Assembly: GCF_017497975.1 (NCBI RefSeq)
Contig: NZ_JAGDEL010000008.1
Coordinates: forward strand, 1-64,000
Direction of reading: 5' to 3'
Length of the DNA stretch: 64,000 bases
Source: Metabacillus bambusae
GTDB taxonomy: Bacteria; Bacillota; Bacilli; Bacillales; Bacillaceae
Part shown: in pieces, positions 25,577-34,958 of the stretch
Numbering within the stretch: the stretch's first letter is position 1
Layout of the letters: the number at the start of each line of letters is the position of its first letter
Program-made: the position numbers and the translations under genes
Notes under the pieces: model-generated
Database searches by the model: none
The model's input: the letters and a program-made list of their open reading frames with translations, nothing else
Told to the model about the DNA's origin: nothing

Positions 25577-26104
25577 GTGAACTTATTTGAAATGATTCAT
25601 GATGCATTTGAACCATTTATGGATGATGAAAAGAAGCCATTGAATGTAATGGAAGTGACCAACCTTTGGTTTTTTTTACTTGGAACAGAAACAACGATGA
25701 AGAATGAAGAAATTGGCTATAATCTTGCTCAGGATGAAGAATTAAAGCAAATATTATTAGATGTAAAAGAAAATTTACATATACCTATTAAAAAGGAATT
25801 AACCGAGTTTCTAAGGAAGGAAGGAGTTCCTTTACCTCAATCAACTCCAGAAAAGCCTATTGGCAAATATCAAAATATTCCAGAGGGAGCTAAATTAAAT
25901 GATGAGGAAATTGTTAATTTAATGTCATATAATTTGGCAATGGGTGTTACCTATGCGTCAAGAGGACTTACTGAATCAATTCGGTCGGATGTAGGGTTGA
26001 TCTTTGTGAAAATTATGATGAGAAAAACGATATATGGTTTAAAAGTAAAACGATACTTGGAACAACATGAGTGGCTTCGTATTCCTCCTTACTATAAATC
26101 TTAG
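25577..26104 (+). CDS. DUF3231 family protein (single bundle)
   Basis: 175 residues corresponding to one half of the 337-aa DUF3231 protein at 21818-22831: VMEVTNLWFFLLGTETTMKN, then LREGVPLPQ-type linker and YNLAMGVTYASRGLTESIRS, which parallels GYFGAGLAVSQRRDL. The start is GTG preceded by GGTGGGATG. It follows the GMC gene by about 70 nt on the same strand. Function is unknown; the co-location suggests a shared pathway. Confidence 0.82.
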   Translation: MNLFEMIHDAFEPFMDDEKKPLNVMEVTNLWFFLLGTETTMKNEEIGYNLAQDEELKQILLDVKENLHIPIKKELTEFLRKEGVPLPQSTPEKPIGKYQNIPEGAKLNDEEIVNLMSYNLAMGVTYASRGLTESIRSDVGLIFVKIMMRKTIYGLKVKRYLEQHEWLRIPPYYKS

Positions 26105-26121
26105 CGGATTTTTTATATATA

Positions 26122-26298
26122 CTCTGTTAAAGCTCAATATTGATTTTGACACTTTGTTGATTGGAACGTAAACGTGAGACTCCTGCGGGAGTGCTTGTCT
26201 AAGGGAAACCCCAAAGGTGCAAAGCACTAAGGAGGCTCCAGGACCGCACGCGGAAAGCGAACGCCTGTAGCGGAAATCAACAACCAAGTTTAACAGAG
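26122..26298. repeat. Dispersed intergenic repeat, copy 2
   Basis: Terminal inverted repeats CTCTGTTAAA (26122-26131) and TTTAACAGAG (26289-26298) flank a core with GTTGATTGGAACG, GTGAGACTCCTGCGGGAG, CTAAGGAGGCTCC, CGCGGAAAGCGA and GGAAATCAAC. The core and architecture match the element at 6218-6442. Confidence 0.8.
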
Positions 26299-26359
26299 CC
26301 TTTAAATAAAGGGAAATACATTAATAAGTAAAAAACACAGAAGCATAGCTTATTTATTA

Positions 26360-26389
26360 TTGCCATTTCCAATAAAAGTTAAGTATAAT
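26360..26389 (+). promoter_or_regulatory. Putative SigA promoter of antitoxin RNA
   Basis: TTGCCA (26360-26365), an 18-nt spacer and TATAAT (26384-26389). Its transcript would run into the region complementary to the 3' part of the small toxin mRNA and end at the strong terminator at 26490-26538. There is no protein-coding frame on this strand here. Confidence 0.55.
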
Positions 26390-26413
26390 ATAGAAAATAC
26401 GTTTTTATAAACT

Positions 26414-26448
26414 AAAAAGACCGTTGGTGCTGTAACACCAATCGGTCT
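26414..26448 (-). terminator. Terminator of the toxin transcript
   Basis: GACCGTTGGTG (26419-26429) and CACCAATCGGTC (26436-26447) form a strong stem with one bulge. AAAAA at 26414-26418 gives UUUUU on the minus strand, so a minus-strand transcript starting upstream of the toxin gene would end here. Confidence 0.7.
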
Positions 26449-26489
26449 ACAATAGTCGGTTCCTATAAAGGAGTCGGCCAATAAGGTAG

Positions 26490-26538
26490 AAAAAAATAAT
26501 CCACCTGAGCCGCTAACTCAAGGGTGGATTATTTTTTT
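26490..26538 (+). terminator. Strong bidirectional terminator overlapping the toxin 3' end
   Basis: AATAATCCACC with TGAG pairs with CTCA and GGTGGATTATT, flanked by an A-run on the left and seven Ts on the right. It ends the putative plus-strand antitoxin RNA; the toxin stop codon (26529-26531) lies within its right arm. Confidence 0.8.
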
Positions 26539-26612
26539 GAGTCAAAAGATAGGATCGCTACGATTAGACTTGCAAACGCAACCGCAAACATCAATGATTC
26601 AAAAGTCGTCAA
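26529..26612 (-). CDS. Type I toxin, holin-like small hydrophobic peptide
   Basis: A 27-residue peptide beginning MTTFESLMFAVAFASL, continuing with hydrophobic IVAILSF and ending DSKK. This is the pattern of the 'putative holin-like toxin' peptides (BsrG/TxpA-like) of type I toxin-antitoxin systems: T-T/V-Y/F-E-S/A-L-M start, one membrane helix, charged tail. The start is TTG behind AAAGGGGGTGA. The gene ends inside a terminator hairpin, and an opposing promoter with a second terminator gives the antisense layout. It would insert in the membrane unless blocked by the antisense RNA. Confidence 0.75.
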   Translation of the reverse strand: MTTFESLMFAVAFASLIVAILSFDSKK

Positions 26613-26835
26613 ACGGCCTCACCCCCTTTACTAGGAGTGTGCCGACACCCTTGAGAAAACCGATTCTATTGTTCATTAATTGTAACATGATATCAATATG
26701 AATGTAGATGAATTAGACAAGTGATGGGCCAAAAGCGATCTATCAATCAAATTGCTATGCTCTCGAAGTAAAGACTTTATCATTTTATATGGCTTTTGAA
26801 GCGTCCTTTTCCATTCCTCTTAGATAAATCAGCTA
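26613..26835. other. Toxin leader region and gene-free spacer
   Basis: This stretch holds the 5' leader of the toxin mRNA, with GTGT/ACAC hairpin bases near 26640-26655 on the minus strand, and its promoter; candidate boxes there are weak. The remainder up to 26835 shows no gene. Confidence 0.35.
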
Positions 26836-26879
26836 ACAAGCAAAACGACAGCGTAGTTATACGCTGTCGTTTTCTTGTT
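26836..26879. terminator. Perfect hairpin, probable terminator
   Basis: AACAAG-C-AAAACGACAGCGTA pairs with TACGCTGTCGTTTT-C-TTGTT around a GTTA loop. The T-rich right side suggests termination on the plus strand, though no gene is immediately upstream on that strand. Confidence 0.6.
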
Positions 26880-26951
26880 AATATAAGAATTTTACATAAC
26901 CTAATTAAACAACATCATTAATAAAGGAATGTTTCTATATGTCGAAAAAAA

Positions 26952-26991
26952 TAATCGATATACTTATTGTGGTTTTTCTATATATCGATTA
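26952..26991. promoter_or_regulatory. Putative PadR operator
   Basis: TAATCGATATA (26952-26962) and TATATCGATTA (26981-26991) are perfect 11-bp inverted arms separated by 18 bp, 40 nt upstream of the PadR start. The site is suitable for autoregulation of the PadR-ABC exporter operon. Confidence 0.6.
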
Positions 26992-27031
26992 ATATTTATC
27001 GTAATAGATAAAAATGTATTGGAGGTTCCGT

Positions 27032-27760
27032 ATGACAGTCTTTAAAAAACAAGAAATTCTCACCATTCTTACTTATATAAGCCGTAAAGATATGAATAGG
27101 ATGGAATTGCTACATATCCTTAGTGACGAAATTCCAACTGTGAATCATGTAATTGATCATTTACTTAATGAAAAATTACTCTGCAATAAGGAAGGAATGT
27201 TATCACTATCAGAAGAAGGTTTAAAAAAAGCCCGCCACCTCTATGAAAAACCTCCACACTTAAGAGAAAAAATCAAAACAAAATTCTCAAAACGAAGAGG
27301 TCTTATTCAACTAGCAATCCTCCAGCTTCTTAAGGAAGAGCCAAGGCATGGGTATCAGGTAATGAAGCTATTGGAAGAGAGAAGTGATGGTTTTTATACT
27401 CCTAGTGCTGGGACTATCTATCCCGCTTTACAAGATTTGCTTGATAAAGGCTTAATTTCAGTTGATGAACAAGCGGATAAAAAGGTGTACACATTAAATC
27501 AGGATGGTGTGGAGTTTCTTTCAGACATTATTCATGATGAGGATGATGTTTTTTGGGAGGAATGGCGCATCCGTTTAATGTGGAAGCAATCAAAGGAAGC
27601 GGCATTAGTACGGGAAGAGATGGAGAAGTTCCAATTAGAGTTTCAGTTTGCGATGAAGAATGTATTGCATGATCCATCACTTGCACTTGAGCTTGTGTCA
27701 ATTATTAAAAATGGACGGAATGAGTTGATTAACTGGTCTGAAAAGCAGGCAAGAAAATAA
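27032..27760 (+). CDS. PadR-family regulator with an extra N-terminal winged helix
   Basis: About 242 residues. Residues ~85-155 form the PadR winged helix (LAILQLLKEEPRHGYQVMKL; GTIYPALQDLLDKGLI), and the C-terminal region reads WEEWRIRLMWKQS. The first ~80 residues (ILTYISRKDMNRMELLHILS) look like a second winged-helix module, unusual for the family. ATG 27032 lies 7 nt after GGAGG; the frame continues upstream to 27014 without a site. It is followed 26 nt later by two ABC exporter genes that it probably represses, with the exporter's substrate as inducer. Confidence 0.88.
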   Translation: MTVFKKQEILTILTYISRKDMNRMELLHILSDEIPTVNHVIDHLLNEKLLCNKEGMLSLSEEGLKKARHLYEKPPHLREKIKTKFSKRRGLIQLAILQLLKEEPRHGYQVMKLLEERSDGFYTPSAGTIYPALQDLLDKGLISVDEQADKKVYTLNQDGVEFLSDIIHDEDDVFWEEWRIRLMWKQSKEAALVREEMEKFQLEFQFAMKNVLHDPSLALELVSIIKNGRNELINWSEKQARK

Positions 27761-27786
27761 CCAAGTAATGATAAGGAGTTTGATAA

Positions 27787-29529
27787 ATGAAATCCATTAG
27801 AAAGTTGTTAATATACACAAAGCCCTATAAGCTTTTTATTGTACTTGCACCGTTATTAATGGCGTTAGAGGTAACGATGGATCTCTTACAGCCTTTGATT
27901 ATGCAAAAAATAATCGATAGCGGAATAGCAAATAATGATATGACATATGTCGTGCAAATGGGGATTTTTATGATTGCTGCTGCTATTATTGGGCTAGCTG
28001 GTGGGGTAGGATGTACGATTTATAGTACAAGAGCAGCCGTGAATTTTGCAACAGATATAAGGCGGGATGTATTTAAAAAGGTAGAACATTTTTCAAGTGA
28101 TAATCGCGATTTGTTCGGCACTGGAAAATTAATTACGATCGTGACGAGTGATATTACATTGGTTCAAACAGCGTTAATGATGACGTTGCGAGTGTTTGTG
28201 CGAGGTCCACTTCTTTTTATCGGAAGCATTATTATTGTCTTTTTTCAGGCTCGAGAGCTGTTCCCGCTTTTGTTTTTCCTAATCCCTGTCCTGTTATTTT
28301 TCATAATTGTTCTTTCAAGAAAAGCCGGTGTATGGTTTAAACGAGTACAAGAAGGAATCGATCGGCTTAATACAAAGCTACAGGAAAGCATTGCTGGGAT
28401 AAGAGTTGTAAAAGCGTTTGTGCGTAAAGATTACGAGATTGGTCTGTTTAAGAAGGTAAATGATTCGTTAACGAAAACGACGATGACAGCTGATCAGATT
28501 ATTACGATTCTGATGCCGATTTTATTATTTGTGATTAATAGTGGAATTGTTATTGCTCTCATACTTGGAGTGATACGTGTGGAGGAAGGATCGATCCAGG
28601 TTGGGGTAATCCTTGCATTTATCAACTATTTAAATATTATATTAATGGCGTTAATGTCGAGCAGTATGGTTCTTATGCAATTAATGCGGGCATTCCCATC
28701 TGCCGAACGGATTCAACAGGTGTTAGAAACGAAAAATGAGATTGAAAGGTTCGAAGATTTACAGCAAGTTTTTACTGTTAAGGGAAATATAGAGTTTAAG
28801 GATGTCTCTTTTTCCTATAGTAAAAATGGTGAACACGTGCTAAAAAATCTCTCTTTTACTGTCGCAAAAGGAGAAAAAATTGGCATAATTGGACCAACGG
28901 GAAGCGGGAAAACGACGCTAGCGAAGCTTTTGCCAAGATTGTACGATGTTGGTCAAGGTGAAATTCTCATTGATGGCGTTAATCTGAAGAATATCAAGCT
29001 AGAATCCCTTCGTTCAGCGATTGGCTATATTACACAAAAGCCGATCTTATTTTCTGGTAGTATTGAAAGCAATCTTATATATGGTAAAACGTCAGCAACT
29101 AATGAAGAGCTTGAAACTGCAGCTAAACATGCTTGTGCTACAGAATTTATTGAGGGATTTGAGGACAATTATGCCCATCAGCTAACACAAGGAGCGACAA
29201 ACCTGTCAGGTGGACAAAAGCAAAGATTATCGATCGCAAGATCCTTTATTAGAAAACCATCAATCCTTATTTTAGATGATGCTACATCAGCAGTTGATGC
29301 TCGTTCAGAGGCAACCATTCTACAAGCCTTGGAATCTGATTATCATAACACAACCACATTTGTGATTGCTTCAAAGATTTCATCGATTATTCATGCAGAT
29401 AAAATTCTTGTAATGGATGATGGAGAAATTGTTGGCAATGGGACACATCGCCAACTGCTTGAGAACTGTCCTTTATACCAAGAAATTTACAATACACAAG
29501 TTGAGAAAGGAGGGGTCGTTGTTGAGTAA
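27787..29529 (+). CDS. ABC exporter half-transporter, degenerate-site subunit
   Basis: 580 residues: six-helix ABC exporter membrane domain (1-320) and a nucleotide-binding domain. Walker A GPTGSGKTT starts at 369 and the signature LSGGQ is intact at 473-477. The catalytic Glu is replaced by Asp498 (ILDDATSAVD) and the H-loop His by Ser529 (VIASKIS). This is the non-hydrolysing partner of a heterodimeric exporter, as in BmrC/LmrC/TM287. It overlaps the next gene by 8 nt. Substrate is probably a drug or lipid-like compound. Confidence 0.93.
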   Translation: MKSIRKLLIYTKPYKLFIVLAPLLMALEVTMDLLQPLIMQKIIDSGIANNDMTYVVQMGIFMIAAAIIGLAGGVGCTIYSTRAAVNFATDIRRDVFKKVEHFSSDNRDLFGTGKLITIVTSDITLVQTALMMTLRVFVRGPLLFIGSIIIVFFQARELFPLLFFLIPVLLFFIIVLSRKAGVWFKRVQEGIDRLNTKLQESIAGIRVVKAFVRKDYEIGLFKKVNDSLTKTTMTADQIITILMPILLFVINSGIVIALILGVIRVEEGSIQVGVILAFINYLNIILMALMSSSMVLMQLMRAFPSAERIQQVLETKNEIERFEDLQQVFTVKGNIEFKDVSFSYSKNGEHVLKNLSFTVAKGEKIGIIGPTGSGKTTLAKLLPRLYDVGQGEILIDGVNLKNIKLESLRSAIGYITQKPILFSGSIESNLIYGKTSATNEELETAAKHACATEFIEGFEDNYAHQLTQGATNLSGGQKQRLSIARSFIRKPSILILDDATSAVDARSEATILQALESDYHNTTTFVIASKISSIIHADKILVMDDGEIVGNGTHRQLLENCPLYQEIYNTQVEKGGVVVE

Positions 29530-31345
29530 TCAAACCAATAGTATAGCCAAAATGCAGCAATTAACAGGTGGGGGAGGTCCAAAGGGAAGAATACCTGGTC
29601 CACCGGTTAAAACAAAGGATCCGAAAGGTACCTTGCTTCGTGTTTGGAACTATATGGAGAGACAGAAGACTGGTTTGCTGTTATCAACACTTTTTGTCAT
29701 CCTTTCCTCGTTATTAAGTTTACTAGGTCCTTATTATATTGGGGTGATTATTGACCACTATATTATTCTTAAGGAGGTGTCTGGTACGATCAGAATGGCT
29801 TGCTTACTGCTTGGGATTTATTTTATTACATCCCTTTTTACTTGGCTGCAGGCCTATATAATGGTTAATGTTTCACTAAAAACGATAGGTTCCCTTCGTG
29901 AGGATTTGTTTACAAAGCTTCAGACACTATCCTTGCATTTTTTTGATCGCCATAAGCATGGGGACCTAATGAGTAGATTCACGAATGATATTGAAAACCT
30001 TAATCAAGCATTAAGTCAAAGTGTCATCCAGATCATTTCGTCTATTTTAACTGTTGTAGGTGTGACGATTGCCATGTTTTCCTTGAACTGGGTGTTAGCA
30101 ATTGTATCCTTAATCACAATTCCCTTGATGCTTTTTGTGACGAAAAAAATCGTTAGCATAAGTAGGAACAACTTTTCAAAACGACAAAAAGATATAGGGG
30201 AGCTAAATGGATTTATTGAGGAATCAATTAGTGGTGGAGAGGTTATTACGCTGTTCGGTAAGGAGGATGATACGTTTGCTGAATTTCATGTGATAAATGA
30301 ACGGCTACGTAAATCTGCGATGCGTGCAGATATGTTTTCAGGAGTTCTTGGTCCATCTAATAACTTTCTTAGCAACTTAGGTTTAGGGCTTGTAATTGGC
30401 GTCGGGTCAATTATGGCGTTAAAAGGTATGACAACCGTTGGGATCATTGCTTCATTTGTTACGTATTCACGGCAGTTTTCAAGACCGATTAACCAAATGT
30501 CAACCTTACTTAATTCAATGCAAGCTGCATTAGCTGGAGCTGAACGTGTTTTTGAAACGATGGATGAAGTACCTGACTTAAAAGATAAAAAGAATGCTGT
30601 TTCTGTAAGCAAGTTTAAAGGGGATATCGAGTTTGTAGATGTTGAATTTAGCTACGACAATGAAAAAAAGATCCTAAAAAATATTGATTTTTCAGCTAGT
30701 GCTGGTGAGATGATAGCCTTAGTCGGGCCAACTGGCTCTGGGAAAACAACGATCATTAATTTACTTATGCGCTTTTATGATAGCGATTCAGGTGAAATTC
30801 TTATAGATGGCAAAAATAGTAAGGATTATAAACTTAGAGATTTACGAAAAAGAATCGGAATTGTGCTACAAGATCCGTATTTATTTTCTGGAACAGTCAT
30901 GGAAAATATCCGCTATGGCAGACTAGATGCGACCGATGAAGAAGTTATTCAAGCGGCCAAAACAGCATCTGCTCACGGGTTTATTAAGCATTTTCCAGCG
31001 CAATACCACACAATGATTACTGCTGGTGGGTCCAATATAAGCCAAGGGCAAAAGCAACTTCTATCAATCGCAAGAGCCATCCTTGCAGATGCCGATATTC
31101 TAATTCTAGATGAGGCAACAGCTAATATCGATACGCGAACAGAGGTTGAAATTCAAAAGGGACTTCGCAATCTGACAAAAGGAAAAACCAGCTTTGTTAT
31201 CGCTCATCGATTGAGGACAATCGAGCGTGCTGATCAAATATTAGTCATTAAAGATGGGGAATTAATTGAGCAAGGAAACCATGCAGATTTATTAAAGCAA
31301 CATGGATTTTATTATAATCTTTACGCGAATCAGCTTAGTATCTAG
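29522..31345 (+). CDS. ABC exporter half-transporter, catalytic subunit
   Basis: 607 residues with an N-terminal Gly/Pro-rich tail (LTGGGGPKGRIPGPP), six membrane helices and a nucleotide-binding domain: Walker A GPTGSGKTT at 402, catalytic Glu531 (LDEATANID) and His562 (IAHRLRTI). Its own signature is the deviant ISQGQ (506-510). That combination means the competent ATP site uses this subunit's Walker motifs and the partner's LSGGQ. The TTG at 29522 is chosen because AAAGGAGGGG precedes it; the frame continues upstream inside the previous gene. Confidence 0.93.
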   Translation: MSNQTNSIAKMQQLTGGGGPKGRIPGPPVKTKDPKGTLLRVWNYMERQKTGLLLSTLFVILSSLLSLLGPYYIGVIIDHYIILKEVSGTIRMACLLLGIYFITSLFTWLQAYIMVNVSLKTIGSLREDLFTKLQTLSLHFFDRHKHGDLMSRFTNDIENLNQALSQSVIQIISSILTVVGVTIAMFSLNWVLAIVSLITIPLMLFVTKKIVSISRNNFSKRQKDIGELNGFIEESISGGEVITLFGKEDDTFAEFHVINERLRKSAMRADMFSGVLGPSNNFLSNLGLGLVIGVGSIMALKGMTTVGIIASFVTYSRQFSRPINQMSTLLNSMQAALAGAERVFETMDEVPDLKDKKNAVSVSKFKGDIEFVDVEFSYDNEKKILKNIDFSASAGEMIALVGPTGSGKTTIINLLMRFYDSDSGEILIDGKNSKDYKLRDLRKRIGIVLQDPYLFSGTVMENIRYGRLDATDEEVIQAAKTASAHGFIKHFPAQYHTMITAGGSNISQGQKQLLSIARAILADADILILDEATANIDTRTEVEIQKGLRNLTKGKTSFVIAHRLRTIERADQILVIKDGELIEQGNHADLLKQHGFYYNLYANQLSI

Positions 31346-31476
31346 GTTTATAAGAAATTTATTACCTAAAATGAGGGTTTACTGGCCGAACGGGAAGATT
31401 TACTAGAGAACAAGAATTGACTTTATAAAATAAGAAAATGACAAACTAAAAATTGAGATTCGAAAGGATGATACAA

Positions 31477-31806
31477 ATGTTTGTAAACACAGCAACCTTT
31501 GAAATTGAAAAAGCGTACGAGGAGCGTCTTGTAAATAAGCGAGAAAAAGACAAATCGCAGATAGCCGAGGCGAAAGGAATCCTTTCCTTTGAATGCTGGC
31601 GTAGAGAAAACAAAGACACAGTTGAATTTGTCTATGTATCAAAATGGGAATCACAAGATGCCTTCAAAGCATGGATATCAAGAGATGAACATGTGAACGA
31701 GCATAAGGAAATGAACAAGCGTAAAAAAGATAATGAGGAAAAAGAGCAAGTGAAAATGAAAAAGACTTTACGGGCATTTGAGCTTTATGATAGCTCGGAT
31801 AATTAA
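31477..31806 (+). CDS. Antibiotic biosynthesis monooxygenase (ABM) domain protein
   Basis: 109 residues: FVNTATFEIEKAYEERLVNK, LSFECWRRENKDTVEFVYVS and KWESQDAFKAWISRDEHVNE form the ferredoxin-like ABM fold, resembling HmoA-type heme-degrading or quinol monooxygenases. The long lysine-rich end (KRKKDNEEKEQVKMKKT) is atypical. ATG 31477 sits 9 nt after GAAAGG; the upstream TTG lacks a site. Heme degradation is only a possibility. Confidence 0.8.
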   Translation: MFVNTATFEIEKAYEERLVNKREKDKSQIAEAKGILSFECWRRENKDTVEFVYVSKWESQDAFKAWISRDEHVNEHKEMNKRKKDNEEKEQVKMKKTLRAFELYDSSDN

Positions 31807-31821
31807 ATGAATGTTGAGGTA

Positions 31822-31857
31822 GACGGTGTTGCTTTGAGTGCAATGCCGTTTTTTATT
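31822..31857 (+). terminator. Intrinsic terminator
   Basis: ACGG-TG-TTGC pairs with GCAA-TG-CCGT and is followed by TTTTTTATT, 17 nt after the ABM gene. Confidence 0.75.
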
Positions 31858-33226
<1,369 letters not shown>

Positions 33227-33565
33227 CATTAAAACCTTTTTAGGAGGTGATGCCAGGTATTGAAAAAGTGTCATTTTACTAGTAAGTAAGAGGGGGATCC
33301 TGTCAACAAAAAAAGAGATCAAAAAGTCATAGTGTTCGAGAAAGTCAATTTTGCAGAATTGAGTTTGCTCTAAACCGAACACCTAAGACTCTTTCATCTC
33401 AAACAAACCCTCCCTTTTCAGTAGGGAGAAAGATCTAGAAATATATTATAAAATATGCTTCTTTTAATAGCAAAATTAATGCTTTTTTTACTTACATCAT
33501 TGCTTTTGCTACAACAAGGGGAATTTTAGTTCATTCATCATTTAAATTGAATGTGGGGGAAGAAA
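33227..33565 (+). other. melR-melE intergenic leader: orphan SD, mini-ORF and inverted repeats
   Basis: A perfect Shine-Dalgarno AGGAGGTGAT (33242-33251) precedes a TTG-started nine-codon frame (33260-33289). Downstream, TGTTCG and CGAACA (around 33342 and 33376) bracket an inner TCAATT/AATTGA pairing, and CTCCC/GGGAG (around 33410-33427) forms another hairpin. No longer gene is present; the stretch may be a regulated leader of melE. Confidence 0.4.
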
Positions 33566-34858
33566 ATGAAGAAGTTATTAAGTATGTTTATATTTGTTAT
33601 CGCTTTCACTGTTTTGGTCGCTGGTTGCTCCAGAGCGGGGTCAAATGAAAGTGCATCAAATGAATCTGATTCAAATGAAGCATCTGAAAATGGTCAGGTA
33701 ACCTTGTCCTTTTTCTCATCCATGTCTAATGAAGGCGAGAAAAAGGCAATGGAAAGTGTTGTTGCAAAGTTTGAAGAAGAAAATCCTAATATAAAGATTG
33801 ATTTAAACCTACCTGGCGGAGGCTATGAGGATATGCTCCGTGTCAAAATGGCAGCGAATGATATGCCAGATTTATTTGATACACATGGCTGGTCACAGCT
33901 TCGCTATGGAGAATATGTAGCTGACCAAAAGGATATGGATTGGGTGAAGAACCTTGATCCAGCGTTAGACCAAATACTTAAAGATGAAACTGGAAAAGTA
34001 TATGCTTTCCCAATTAACCAAGCAAAAGATGGGATTAGCTACAATGTAAATGTGCTTGAAGAGTATGGAATCAAACCGCCAACAACATTAGACGAGTTCG
34101 TGGCAGCTTTAGAAACTGTTAAAGAAAAAAGCAATGGTGAAGTAACGCCTTTATGGATTCCTGGTGGTGATAACTGGACAATCGCTCAAATCTTTGACGA
34201 ATTAGCAACACCTTTAGTAATTACAGATGCTGAAAATAGTCATGGAGATCAGTTGGTGGATGGATCGTTTGACTGGACACTTTATACACCTCTGGCTGAA
34301 AAAATGAAGGAAATTCAAGACAAAGGCTTGATCAATGAAGATGTGTTAACAGCAAAGCTGCAGCAAGCAACAGAGTTAATTGCACAAGATAAAATTGCTT
34401 TCACATTTGTAGCTGGTTCACTTGGACCAGATGCGACAGAATTAAACCCTGATGCAAAGATAGGGACAATGCCTGTTCCGGCGATTCATGAAGGAGATAA
34501 ACAAAGCTGGATTGGTGGAGAACGTCATACTATCGCGCTTTGGAAGGATACAAAACACCCAGAAGAAGCAAAACGTTTTATAGATTTCATGGCTCAACCT
34601 GAAAACATAAAAATAATGGCAGAAGGAACTTCTGCACCAGATGCATTAACAAATGTTGAGGCTGAAAACTATTTCTCTGAGTACTACAAAGAATACGAGG
34701 ATATTAAAGTTCAACCATATTTTGACCGTGTGTATTTACCGAGTGGTATGTGGGATGTTATGGCGACAACGGGTCAGGAATTACTTGCAGGTAGCTTAAC
34801 ACCTGAACAGCTTTCGAAGAAAATGGAAGAAGAGTATAACCGTTTAAGAAGTCAGTAA
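33566..34858 (+). CDS. melE: Alpha-galactoside ABC transporter, substrate-binding lipoprotein
   Basis: 430 residues. The signal peptide MKKLLSMFIFVIAFTVLVAG is followed by the lipidated Cys and a Ser/Asn-rich linker. The mature part is a type I extracellular solute-binding protein (LSFFSSMSNEGEKKAMESVV; WIGGERHTIALWKDTKHPEE). The ATG at 33566 is used because GGGGGAAG lies just before it. It binds melibiose/raffinose-type sugars outside the membrane and feeds the MelD-MelC permease; no ATPase gene is here, so a shared MsmX-type ATPase is expected. A large hairpin follows. Confidence 0.92.
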   Translation: MKKLLSMFIFVIAFTVLVAGCSRAGSNESASNESDSNEASENGQVTLSFFSSMSNEGEKKAMESVVAKFEEENPNIKIDLNLPGGGYEDMLRVKMAANDMPDLFDTHGWSQLRYGEYVADQKDMDWVKNLDPALDQILKDETGKVYAFPINQAKDGISYNVNVLEEYGIKPPTTLDEFVAALETVKEKSNGEVTPLWIPGGDNWTIAQIFDELATPLVITDAENSHGDQLVDGSFDWTLYTPLAEKMKEIQDKGLINEDVLTAKLQQATELIAQDKIAFTFVAGSLGPDATELNPDAKIGTMPVPAIHEGDKQSWIGGERHTIALWKDTKHPEEAKRFIDFMAQPENIKIMAEGTSAPDALTNVEAENYFSEYYKEYEDIKVQPYFDRVYLPSGMWDVMATTGQELLAGSLTPEQLSKKMEEEYNRLRSQ

Positions 34859-34873
34859 CTTCGTTGAAAGACT

Positions 34874-34933
34874 GAGGTTATTTTATAAAGGGAGCAGATA
34901 ATCGTTTCTGCTCCTCTCCTTAAAATAACTTCA
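34874..34933 (+). other. Intercistronic hairpin between melE and melD
   Basis: GGAGCAGA (34891-34898) pairs with TCTGCTCC (34907-34914), and the outer GAGGTTATTTTA/TAAAATAACTTC arms extend the stem to about 60 nt. No T-run follows, so it probably stabilises the melE mRNA 3' end or attenuates downstream expression. Confidence 0.65.
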
Positions 34934-34958
34934 TATGGTCTATATGAGGAGTGGAAAT

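Larger units (their letters stand above)
26396..26538 (+). ncRNA. Putative type I antitoxin antisense RNA
   Basis: The expected transcript from the promoter at 26360-26389 to the hairpin at 26490-26538 is about 140 nt and overlaps the 3' end of the toxin transcript tail-to-tail. It contains another strong hairpin (26419-26447). This layout matches the BsrG/SR4-type type I systems of Bacillus. The start point and existence are inferred, not shown. Confidence 0.5.

Noticed and set aside
26039-26287. 82-aa minus-strand frame
   Set aside because: It crosses the end of the DUF3231 gene and repeat copy 2, without a start signal or coding character.
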